In this document: piece by piece, positions 8,656 through 14,738 of the stretch
Numbering within the stretch: the first letter of the stretch is position 1
Layout: each line of letters opens with the position of its first letter
Origin: Deltaproteobacteria bacterium
GTDB lineage: Bacteria > Desulfobacterota > DSM-4660 > Desulfatiglandales > Desulfatiglandaceae
DNA: 14,738 nt
Direction: 5' to 3'
Assembly: GCA_019313765.1 (NCBI GenBank)
Contig: JAFDAP010000006.1
Span: forward strand, 1 to 14,738
Notes under the pieces: generated by a model
What the model saw: only the letters and a program-made list of their open reading frames with translations
Told to the model about the DNA's origin: nothing
The model's database searches: none
Made by a program: the position numbers and the translations under genes

Positions 8656-10330
8656 AAAAAAAGAAGACATCAGGATCGGGGTATTCCTCTGCCATTGCGG
8701 GTCCAATATAGCCGGATACCTGAATATGGAGGAGCTTGAGGAATTTTCCAAGAAGCTTCCCCACGTGACTTTTGTACAGAGAAACCTCTATTCCTGCTCA
8801 GAAGGTGGCATAAACGAGATCAAAAAGGGGATAGAGGAGCAGAATCTCAACCGGGTGGTGGTCGCTTCCTGCACACCCAGGACCCATGAACCCCTGTTCC
8901 GTAGTTCCTGTGGAGAAGCGGGGTTGAACCCGTACCTCTTTGAGATGGTCAATATCCGGGACCAGTGCTCCTGGGTTCACATGCAGGAGCAGGAGGACGG
9001 CACCATCAAGGCCAAGGACCTGATCCGTATGGGCGTGGCCAAGGCCGCCCTGTTAGAACCGCAGGAATCCATTATATCGGAAGTTCAAATCAGGGCCCTC
9101 GTGATCGGCGGAGGAATTGCCGGCATGACCTCGGCGCTTGCCCTTGCCAATCGAGGGTTTGAAGTAGTCCTGGTTGAAAAGGAAGAAGCCCTCGGGGGTC
9201 TGCTGAATAACCTGAACAAGCTTGGTCCCACCATGACGGAAGCAGGCGAACTTGTCGAGGAAAGAGCCCGGGCCGTGAACGGGCATTCCAACATCACCCT
9301 TTTCACTAATGCTAAGGTAACCGAGGTCCAGGGATTCATCGGCAAATATAATGTAGACATTGAAACGGAATCGGGTGTCAAGAAAATCGATATCGGCGTG
9401 ATCGTCCTAGCCACGGGAGGTCGCCCCTTGGTGCCGAAGGGTCTTTACAACTATGATGGAAAGCGTGGGGTGACACAGCTTGAGATGGAAAAGCTTCTAA
9501 AGGATGGCCTGGAACCGGGCATCAAGAACGTTGTCATGATCCAGTGTGTAGGGAGCCGAAACGAAGAGAGACCATACTGTTCCAGGATCTGCTGCCAGAC
9601 CGCGGTCAAGAACGCCATGCTTATCAGGGAACAGAACCCGGACGCAAAGGTTTCAATCCTTTACAGGGACATGCAGATGTACGGCGTGGAAAATGAAGAG
9701 ATGTTCCGCGATTCAAAGGCAAAAGGGGTGAGGTACATCAATTACGATCCCGCCAACCCCCCTCAAGCGGAACCGGATAAGGTCCGGGTATATCATGCCC
9801 TCTTAGGCCGGGATATGGATTTACCCGCTGATCTCGTGGTCCTCTCCACCCCTATTGTCTCACAGGAGGATGCAGGGGCAACATCCCGACTTCTCCGGGT
9901 CCCTGTCGATGAAAACGGTTTTTTCTTAGAAGCGCACGTCAAGCTGAAACCGCTTGATTTTGCAACTGACGGAATATTTCTTTGCGGCAGTGCGCACTTT
10001 CCCGCCAATATCCGCGAGGCCGTGGCACAGGGTTTGGGCGCCGCATCCAGGGCGTCTATTCCCTTGTCAAAGGGATCGGTCGTTGTGGAGCCCATCATTT
10101 CCGTATTGGCCGATGAAGACGCCTGCCGGGGTTGCGGCCTGTGCGTTGCGCTCTGTCCCTACGGCGCGCTTGAGATACAAAAGACTGAAAAAGGAAGAAA
10201 GGTCCATGTCATTGACGTGGCCTGCAAGGGTTGTGGCGTTTGTGCCGCCACCTGTTATCAACATGCCTTGAGCATAAACTCATTTACGGATGAACAGCTC
10301 GAAGCCCAGCTCGAGGCGTTTTTAAATTGA
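8648..10330 (+). CDS. HdrA-like flavoprotein with C-terminal double ferredoxin domain
   Basis: This 560-residue protein begins with the HdrA N-domain (IGVFLCHCGSNIAG near 10-23, then C-T-P-R-T-H-E-P-L-F near 75). It has an FAD site GGGIAGM near 153, MIQCVGSRN with Y-C-S-R-I-C-C near 297-316, and two 4Fe-4S sites, CRGCGLCVALCP near 493 and CKGCGVCAATCY near 526. The T-N-D-C-x-x-C/U motif is missing after its flavin site. It corresponds to the last ~555 residues of the 1484-residue fusion, here as a separate gene. The TTG start at 8648 overlaps the previous stop by 8 bp and has AAAGGAG at 8634-8640, seven nt upstream, which decides the start. By family it should give the ferredoxin-facing branch of the HdrA pair (inference). 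It resembles QmoB in part but lacks the fused MvhD domain. Confidence 0.92.
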   Translation: MPEKKEDIRIGVFLCHCGSNIAGYLNMEELEEFSKKLPHVTFVQRNLYSCSEGGINEIKKGIEEQNLNRVVVASCTPRTHEPLFRSSCGEAGLNPYLFEMVNIRDQCSWVHMQEQEDGTIKAKDLIRMGVAKAALLEPQESIISEVQIRALVIGGGIAGMTSALALANRGFEVVLVEKEEALGGLLNNLNKLGPTMTEAGELVEERARAVNGHSNITLFTNAKVTEVQGFIGKYNVDIETESGVKKIDIGVIVLATGGRPLVPKGLYNYDGKRGVTQLEMEKLLKDGLEPGIKNVVMIQCVGSRNEERPYCSRICCQTAVKNAMLIREQNPDAKVSILYRDMQMYGVENEEMFRDSKAKGVRYINYDPANPPQAEPDKVRVYHALLGRDMDLPADLVVLSTPIVSQEDAGATSRLLRVPVDENGFFLEAHVKLKPLDFATDGIFLCGSAHFPANIREAVAQGLGAASRASIPLSKGSVVVEPIISVLADEDACRGCGLCVALCPYGALEIQKTEKGRKVHVIDVACKGCGVCAATCYQHALSINSFTDEQLEAQLEAFLN

Positions 10331-10650
10331 TGATTGACTATTGAATATTGAAGATTTATGGAATCGCTTCGCTCTATTTTGTTTAGATAACATGGAGAGC
10401 ATTTAATAGTTTGCATTTGAATTGAATAGACTCATCCAAAAAATCCCCCTCAATCCCCCTTTAGAAAGGGGGAGTTTATGGGTCTCCCCTTGTAGAAGGA
10501 GGGCTAAAACAGTTCCCCCCCTTTTTTAAAGGGGGGCAGGGGGGATTTTAATTGCAAACAATATTATGCTCTGCGTAGTAAATTGAATAATACAATTAAC
10601 CGTCAATCTTCAACACTCAATCTTCAATCGTCAATCAACAATCGACAATC
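10331..10650. repeat. Nested imperfect palindrome filling the intergenic spacer
   Basis: Three layers of inverted repeats share a rough centre. Outer: ATTGAC/ATTGAATATTGAAG units (10331-10357) against CAATCTTCAA-type units (10600-10650). Middle: 10395-10416 against 10551-10574, both around GAGCAT and GTTTGCA. Inner: AATCCCCCT units (10438-10466) against AAAGGGGGGCAGGGGGGATT (10528-10547). The 336-bp gap carries no gene. The inner C/G-rich pair looks like a widespread bacterial REP/MITE palindrome type. It splits the HdrA pair from MvhD and could act as a transcription attenuator or a processing site. Confidence 0.65.
10438..10550. repeat. C-tract/G-tract palindromic element
   Basis: The left arm carries AAAATCCCCCTCAATCCCCC and the right arm its approximate complement ending GGGGGGATTTT. 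A second smaller C-run/G-run pair sits between them (about 10461-10530). This is the innermost layer of the nested palindrome and the best candidate for a discrete mobile repeat unit. Confidence 0.65.
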
Positions 10651-10666
10651 AAAAGGGGGTTTTGAA

Positions 10667-11449
10667 TTGGCCGAATTCGTTCCTAAAATTCTGACGTTTT
10701 GCTGCACGTGGTGAGGGTATGCCGCTGCTGATTTAGCTGGAGTTTCCAGACTACAATATACACCGGAAATCAAGATCGTCCGGCTCATGTGCACGGGAAG
10801 GATTGACCCTGCCCTCGTGGCCGAGGCATTCAAAAAAAGGTTGGACGGTCTTTTGGTGGTGGGCTGCTACTTCGGGGACTGCCATTACATTACAGGGAAT
10901 CACCAGGCAAAGGCCAAGATGGACATGACCCGCAGGCTTTTCAAACACATTGGCATGAATGAAGAGCGCCTGGCCTTTCGTCAGTGTTCATCGGGTGAGG
11001 CAGCCGTGTTTGTGAAAGTGGTCTCTGAATTCGATGAAAAAATACGGAGCCTGGGTCCAATCGGAGGAGACAGTGATCCGGTTAAGGCCCCGGAAATCTT
11101 TAAAAAAATTGAGTCCGCACAGGCCGTGCTTGCCAGTGAAAAGATTCGATGGGTCATCGGCAAGAGGACCCCGTTTCTTGAGTCCGGCAATATGTATGGA
11201 GAGATATTTACCGAGCACGAGTTTAATCGTGCCATTGACATGATAATCGTGGAAGAAATGGAGGTCCAGGAGATCCTTGCCGGGCTGAAGGCGGGTTCGC
11301 GGTCGATTAAAGACCTCTCTAATGACCTGGCCATTCCATCGGAAAGGGTATTTCGATATGTAACCGCCCTCAAACGAAAAGGCATGGTTGCCTTAGACAA
11401 GGTTGCCGGCCGATCGCCAATATTTCAGTTAGTGGAGCAAGAGGTGTAA
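10667..11449 (+). CDS. MvhD-like selenoprotein (Sec16) with C-terminal wHTH-like extension
   Basis: Read through the UGA at 10712-10714, the protein has 260 residues. The MvhD domain has C-C-T-W-U16-G-Y-A-A-A-D-L-A-G-V-S-R, where relatives and the paralog at 5370 have C-x-W-C, then L-M-C-T-G-R-I-D-P and G-C67-Y-F-G-D-C-H-Y with ordinary Cys. Residues beyond about 140 are an extension. Its end (about 195-255) reads as a winged-helix-like segment: E-I-L-A-G-L, I-K-D-L-S-N-D-L-A-I, R-V-F-R-Y-V-T-A-L-K-R-K-G-M-V and a short wing. This is typical of MarR/ArsR-like folds. The TTG start at 10667 has AGGGGG seven nt upstream; no ATG or GTG lies before the UGA with comparable support. A start at 10787 after the UGA would lose the first cluster motif. 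It is four nt from the next gene. Confidence 0.92.
10712..10753 (+). promoter_or_regulatory. Sec UGA codon and candidate SECIS hairpin, long MvhD
   Basis: The UGA is at 10712-10714. UAGCUGGA (10734-10741) pairs with UCCAG (10745-10749) and CUA (10751-10753), an 8-bp stem with A10750 bulged, closing the loop GUU (10742-10744). The loop starts 27 nt after the UGA and opens with G. Confidence 0.78.
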
Positions 11450-11453
11450 CACA

Positions 11454-13127
11454 GTGGAAGACAAAAAAGTATTGATTGTCGGGGGAGGCCTTGAAGGGGT
11501 CGGTGCCGCCCTTAAAAAGGCAGAAGCAGGGGCCAAAGTGACCATCGTAGAAAAGTTTCCCACCCTTGGCGCTGAAAGGATCCCGCGGGACAGGCTAATT
11601 AGGCCTGAAGATGCATTTATAAATCCTGATCTGAAAAAAGTGCGCAATGATAACAATATCAGCATTCTGACATACAGTGACCTAAAGAAGGTCAACAGGG
11701 ATAACGGGAAGGTTCAGGCCAAAATCCTGAGGCGAAGCCTCATGGTGGACAACGGCAAGTGCAACGACTGCAAGGCATGCATCAAGGTCTGTCCCGTGAA
11801 CATGTTTGACGACTTTGACGAAGGGTTTAGTTTTCGCACGGCCGTGGATTACTTTAATCCGGCCACGGGCGAATATAACATCTTCAAAGAAGACATGCCC
11901 GTTTGCCAGCGTGCATGCCCCGTAAATCTGGATATTCGGACCTACGTAGGACAGATTGCGGATGGAAAACATCTCGAGTCCTTAGCCACCATCAGGGACA
12001 GGCTTCCCCTTCCGGGCAGCATCGGCAGGGTCTGTCCGCACCCGTGTGAGACGGCCTGCAACCGGCAGTATCTGGATGAACCCATCAGTGTCTGTTTTCT
12101 CAAAAGGTACGTGGCGGACGTGGAGATAAACGAGGAAATTGAACCGGTCTATGAAACCCCGGAGAAAAAGTTTCCCGAAAAAATTGCCATCATCGGCGCA
12201 GGACCTGCCGGTCTGACCTGTGCATACGACCTTGCAAGGCTGGGATACGAGAATATCACCATCTACGAGGCCCTTCCCGTCCCTGGTGGCTATCTCTGGG
12301 TGGGCATTCCGGAATACCGCCTGCCCAAAAAACTCCTCCAGCGCGAGGTGGACCTTATTGCCAACATGGGCATTGATATCCAGTACAACAAGCGCATCGG
12401 CAAAGACATATCCTTTGATGACCTCAGGAAAAACAATGATGCCATATTCATTGGAGCGGGCTGCCACCGCGGGCTCAAGCTGCGGGTTCCGGGGGAAGAC
12501 GAATATGAAGGAAAGGGAATCGTTGACTGCGTGACCTTTTTAAGGGACCAGGCATTAGGCAACCCTATTGAGGTCAAGGGCAAGCTCATCGTGATCGGCG
12601 GCGGTAATGCGGCCATTGACTCGGCCCGTGTGGGATGGCGAATGGGATTTGACGAGGTATATATTCTATACCGGAGGACCAAAAAGGAGATGCCTGCCAA
12701 CCTGTGGGAGATAGACGCGGCAGAGCACGAGGGGGTCATCATCCAGTACCTTGCAGCCCCGATAGAAATCTTAGGTAAAGACGGCAGGGTGTCGGGCATG
12801 AAATGCATAAAAATGGAATTAGGTGAGCCCGACGCATCCGGTCGAAGAAGGCCGGTGCCAATAGAAGGGTCCGAATATGTCATAGATGCGGAGACCATAG
12901 TCCCTGCCATCAGCCAGGGCGCAGACCTGGAGTTTTTGGGTGAAGATCACGGTTTTGATATCAACCGCTGGAATACATTTGACATAGATGAAGAAACAGG
13001 CGCAACCAATGTCCCCGGCATGTTTGCCGGAGGTGATGTGGTGACCGGTCCTGATATTGCCATTGCAGCCGTTGCGGCTGGGAAAAAGGCGGCCTTCGGC
13101 ATTCATGAGTACTTGAGGAGCAAGTAA
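11454..13127 (+). CDS. Degenerate HdrA-N/GltD-like NAD(P)H oxidoreductase
   Basis: This 557-residue protein has the same order as residues ~12-570 of the giant fusion: an HdrA-type FAD motif GGGLEG (10-15); ferredoxin site C103-N-D-C-K-A-C-I-K-V-C-P; GltD Fe-S region C-Q-R-A-C-P-V-N near 151 and C-P-H-P-C-E-T-A-C near 193; GltD FAD motif GAGPAG near 248; NAD(P) motif GGGNAA near 382; and closing G-G-D-V-V-T-G-P. The T-N-D-C-x-x-C/U segment is gone; the region after E-K-F-P-T-L-G-A-E-R has no Cys. It therefore likely keeps the NAD(P)H-linked part but not the HdrA-specific cluster. The GTG start at 11454 has GAGG nine nt upstream. Its TAA abuts the ATG of the next gene. GltD/NfnB-type domains oxidise NAD(P)H or reduce NAD(P)+; which cofactor is used cannot be told from sequence. 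Confidence 0.88.
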   Translation: MEDKKVLIVGGGLEGVGAALKKAEAGAKVTIVEKFPTLGAERIPRDRLIRPEDAFINPDLKKVRNDNNISILTYSDLKKVNRDNGKVQAKILRRSLMVDNGKCNDCKACIKVCPVNMFDDFDEGFSFRTAVDYFNPATGEYNIFKEDMPVCQRACPVNLDIRTYVGQIADGKHLESLATIRDRLPLPGSIGRVCPHPCETACNRQYLDEPISVCFLKRYVADVEINEEIEPVYETPEKKFPEKIAIIGAGPAGLTCAYDLARLGYENITIYEALPVPGGYLWVGIPEYRLPKKLLQREVDLIANMGIDIQYNKRIGKDISFDDLRKNNDAIFIGAGCHRGLKLRVPGEDEYEGKGIVDCVTFLRDQALGNPIEVKGKLIVIGGGNAAIDSARVGWRMGFDEVYILYRRTKKEMPANLWEIDAAEHEGVIIQYLAAPIEILGKDGRVSGMKCIKMELGEPDASGRRRPVPIEGSEYVIDAETIVPAISQGADLEFLGEDHGFDINRWNTFDIDEETGATNVPGMFAGGDVVTGPDIAIAAVAAGKKAAFGIHEYLRSK

Positions 13128-13940
13128 ATGAACTACGAAAAGGAAAAGCGATACATTATACCTTTCGAAGATGTCCCGTCTCCCAGGGCCAAGATGCCCG
13201 AGATAACGGTAGACGAAAGAAGGGGCAATTTCGTGGAAGTTGAGACCGGTTTCCCCGAGGATATGGCCGTAACCGAGGCCAAACGGTGCCTGAGCTGCCG
13301 TCGCTGCTTAGGCTGTGCCCTGTGCTGGGCGGAATGTAAACCCGAGGCCATTAATTTTGATATTCCGGACGAGGAAGTGGACCTGGAATTTGATGAGGTG
13401 GTTATCACTAAGGGACAGGAAAATGGATTTGAATCATTTAACCCGGAACTGGGTTACGGGACCTATGCCGATGTGATCACTGACCTGCAATTTGAACGCA
13501 TGCTCTCCCCCACCGGTCCCACCGATGGGATAGTGGTTTCGCCCCTGGACGGAGAGGTTCCCGCGCGCCTTGCAATTATACAGGGCAATGCGGACGGAGA
13601 TGAGGTGCATCTCCTTTCTTCCTTAGTCCTGGGCGTGAATGAGTCCATCATTGCCCTTGACAGAACAGAAGGCCTGGAAGTGACACTCGTATCCCCTGTG
13701 TGTCAATCCTTTAAAGATCAGTTCCTTGCCGATGCCGAGAAAGTCGCAGGCCTCAATATCGTAGAAGGGGCACCTGAAACCGCGGAAAAGAAGAAAGACG
13801 GAGATCCCCTGACCCTCACATTTTCCGAAAACGGCAATAGCAAGGAAGAAAACTTCGATATGATTGTGGTCCTGACAAAGCCACAACTATCGCGAGAGAT
13901 CAAATCGCTGAGCAAAAAGCTTGAACAGGACATAATATGA
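13128..13940 (+). CDS. Degenerate HdrA C-half-like Fe-S protein
   Basis: This 270-residue protein aligns with the part of the giant fusion that follows its GltD domain. It has C-L-S-C-R-R-C-L-G-C-A-L-C-W-A-E-C-K-P-E-A near 54-74, then V-I-T-D-L-Q-F-E-R-M-L-S-P-T-G-P-T-D-G, equivalent to V-I-T-S-M-E-F-E-R-I-L-S-A-T-G-P in the fusion. Where HdrA has F-x-Q-C-V-G-S-R-D and the C-C pair, it has L-A-I-I-Q-G-N-A-D-G-D and no Cys. The core HdrA cluster ligands appear lost while the N-terminal Cys-rich site is kept. It starts directly after the preceding TAA, with TTGAGGAG at 13113-13120. Together the two genes look like a split, worn copy of the fusion's first half. It is likely a subunit bridging the GltD protein to HdrA/MvhD (inference). 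Confidence 0.82.
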   Translation: MNYEKEKRYIIPFEDVPSPRAKMPEITVDERRGNFVEVETGFPEDMAVTEAKRCLSCRRCLGCALCWAECKPEAINFDIPDEEVDLEFDEVVITKGQENGFESFNPELGYGTYADVITDLQFERMLSPTGPTDGIVVSPLDGEVPARLAIIQGNADGDEVHLLSSLVLGVNESIIALDRTEGLEVTLVSPVCQSFKDQFLADAEKVAGLNIVEGAPETAEKKKDGDPLTLTFSENGNSKEENFDMIVVLTKPQLSREIKSLSKKLEQDII

Positions 13941-13952
13941 TTCTATGGACAC

Positions 13953-13969
13953 GGCGGGCAAGACCCGCC
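13953..13969. terminator. GC hairpin after last redox gene
   Basis: GGCGGG (13953-13958) pairs with CCCGCC (13964-13969) around a CAAGA loop, 13 nt after the stop codon. No U-tract follows, so it is more likely an mRNA-stabilising 3' hairpin than the terminator itself. Confidence 0.4.
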
Positions 13970-13990
13970 CGGCGCCTCAATAGATCCAAT

Positions 13991-14019
13991 AAAAAAGCAC
14001 TCCTCAAGAGTGCTTTTTT
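13991..14019. terminator. Bidirectional intrinsic terminator
   Basis: AAAAAAGCACTC (13991-14002) and GAGTGCTTTTTT (14008-14019) form a perfect 12-bp stem with loop CTCAA. There is a T-run on the plus strand and an A-run giving a T-run on the minus strand. It lies between the convergent ends of the redox cluster and the GAF gene and can serve both. Confidence 0.92.
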
Positions 14020-14060
14020 TGTTGAATGATCACCGTGCAGCAGGGTCCTTGCGAAGCCCT

Positions 14061-14621
14061 TCATTTGGTTTTCGTCTTTTGTGCCTCCCTCATCCTCTTT
14101 AGAATATCGATAGCCTCCTTTTGTCCCTGATAAAGCCTGGTCATCTCTATGGCCATACCTGCTATCTGGGCCAGTGCCTGGACAAAATTCACGTCTTCCA
14201 GTGTGAATTCCCACGTTTCGGAAGTATACACACGCAGGACCCCCGTCAACTTAGTACGCGTTATTATAGGTACGGAAAGCATAGAGGCAATTCCCTCCTT
14301 TTTCGCCTCTTCGGGGTACTGAATTCTCGGGTCATCTCCAACATCGTAGATTGCTACAGGCCCATCCTCTGCGGACTGGGCAATGGATTTAAGGGCACTC
14401 AAAGGACCTTTATTGATATACTCATCGCTCAGGCCGTATGAGGCGGCTATTTCCAGTTCGTGGGTTTTGCGATTGATGAGAAACAAGGCACATCCTTTGG
14501 TATCCAAAGCGGTTTTAATGCCTTCCACTGTCATGAGTACGACTTCTTCCGGATCCCTGGAATGGGAGATTCCTTTGGTAATTCTAATGATGGTTTCATA
14601 ACTTATGAGTTGCTTTTTCAT
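14061..14621 (-). CDS. GAF-domain protein
   Basis: This 186-residue soluble protein consists almost wholly of one GAF domain (about 10-160). It has I-T-K-G-I-S-H-S-R-D-P-E-E-V-V at the start, K-G-C-A-L-F-L-I-N and L-E-I-A-A-S-Y-G-L-S strands, I-A-S-M-L-S-V-P-I in the middle and F-V-Q-A-L-A-Q-I-A-G-M-A-I-E near the end. A short Lys/Arg-rich tail follows (K-R-M-R-E-A-Q-K-T-K-T-K). GAF domains bind small molecules or cofactors in signalling proteins; there is no kinase, GGDEF or DNA-binding domain here, so it would act through a partner. The start is ATG with AAGGAGG seven nt upstream. It is convergent with the redox cluster and shares its terminator. A TATACA (14654-14659, complement) may be a -10 box, but no good -35 is seen. 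Confidence 0.88.
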   Translation of the reverse strand: MKKQLISYETIIRITKGISHSRDPEEVVLMTVEGIKTALDTKGCALFLINRKTHELEIAASYGLSDEYINKGPLSALKSIAQSAEDGPVAIYDVGDDPRIQYPEEAKKEGIASMLSVPIITRTKLTGVLRVYTSETWEFTLEDVNFVQALAQIAGMAIEMTRLYQGQKEAIDILKRMREAQKTKTK

Positions 14622-14738
14622 GGCGGCCTCCTTTCTTTATGTGGTTGTTAAAGTGTATATGAACGGTGCAATTAATTCTTGTTAGACCCCATATTTTCGG
14701 TCGCAACAGAACAACCGAGGTCGTGTTAGGAGGAAGAC
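14622..14738. other. Upstream region of GAF gene; possible RBS of next gene at right edge
   Basis: The region should contain the GAF promoter on the minus strand. At the extreme right, AGGAGG (14728-14733) on the plus strand would be a good Shine-Dalgarno sequence for a divergent gene starting just outside the window; this cannot be confirmed. Confidence 0.3.

Noticed and set aside
10331..10650. CRISPR array
   Set aside because: Repeat units are short, variable and arranged as inverted layers, without regular unique spacers or cas genes.
8648..11449. QmoA/QmoB of the sulfate reduction pathway
   Set aside because: There is no QmoC or AprAB nearby, MvhD is a separate gene rather than fused to HdrA, and the GltD proteins are not part of Qmo.
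13938..14035. Fifth Sec codon at the end of the last redox gene
   Set aside because: The downstream frame shows no conserved family sequence and runs into the terminator; it is an ordinary stop.

Overview
The window most resembles the genome of an anaerobic Desulfobacterota-type bacterium (sulfate reducer or syntroph). This is inferred from HdrA/MvhD/HdrD-type redox proteins, UGA-encoded selenocysteine in such proteins, mid-range GC, and spacer DNA built from ATTGAATATTGAAG-like units and CTCGTAAAAAGTC palindromes. No rRNA, tRNA or housekeeping marker is present, so the taxonomic call is inference.

Layout. A ParE/RelE-type toxin gene lies at the left edge (10-300). A 347-bp spacer follows, with a palindromic MITE-like repeat and a good sigma70-like promoter. 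Then eight redox genes run in one direction from 648 to 13940. Unit 1 is a giant HdrA-GltD-HdrA fusion (648-5102), a short MvhD (5370-5789) and an HdrC/HdrB-like (HdrD-type) iron-sulfur protein (5865-6992). Unit 2 is an HdrA N-terminal-type protein (7114-8655), a second HdrA protein overlapping it (8648-10330), an MvhD with a C-terminal extension (10667-11449), a degenerate HdrA-N/GltD protein (11454-13127) and a degenerate HdrA C-half (13128-13940). A strong bidirectional terminator separates these from a convergent GAF-domain gene (14061-14621, minus strand).

Central observation. Four of the eight redox genes are interrupted by one in-frame UGA, and each UGA sits exactly where the family has a conserved redox or cluster-binding cysteine. 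Each is followed by a 7-8 bp stem-loop with a 3-5 nt loop carrying G at position 1 or 2, starting 22 or 27 nt after the UGA. This is what a bacterial SECIS element should look like. I therefore annotate four selenoproteins: HdrA (U64), MvhD (U68), HdrA (U56) and MvhD (U16). A conventional caller would truncate all four. The two MvhD paralogs use Sec at two different, complementary positions.

How the genes may work together (inference). The two units look like paralogous cytoplasmic flavin-based electron-bifurcating or confurcating modules. A GltD/NfnB-like domain would exchange electrons with NAD(P)H, HdrA flavin would bifurcate, C-terminal ferredoxin domains would serve ferredoxin, MvhD would be the electron connector, and the CCG-domain HdrD-like protein would be an acceptor or donor site. 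No hydrogenase, formate dehydrogenase, MetF or benzoyl-CoA reductase catalytic subunit is in the window, so the physiological partner is unknown.
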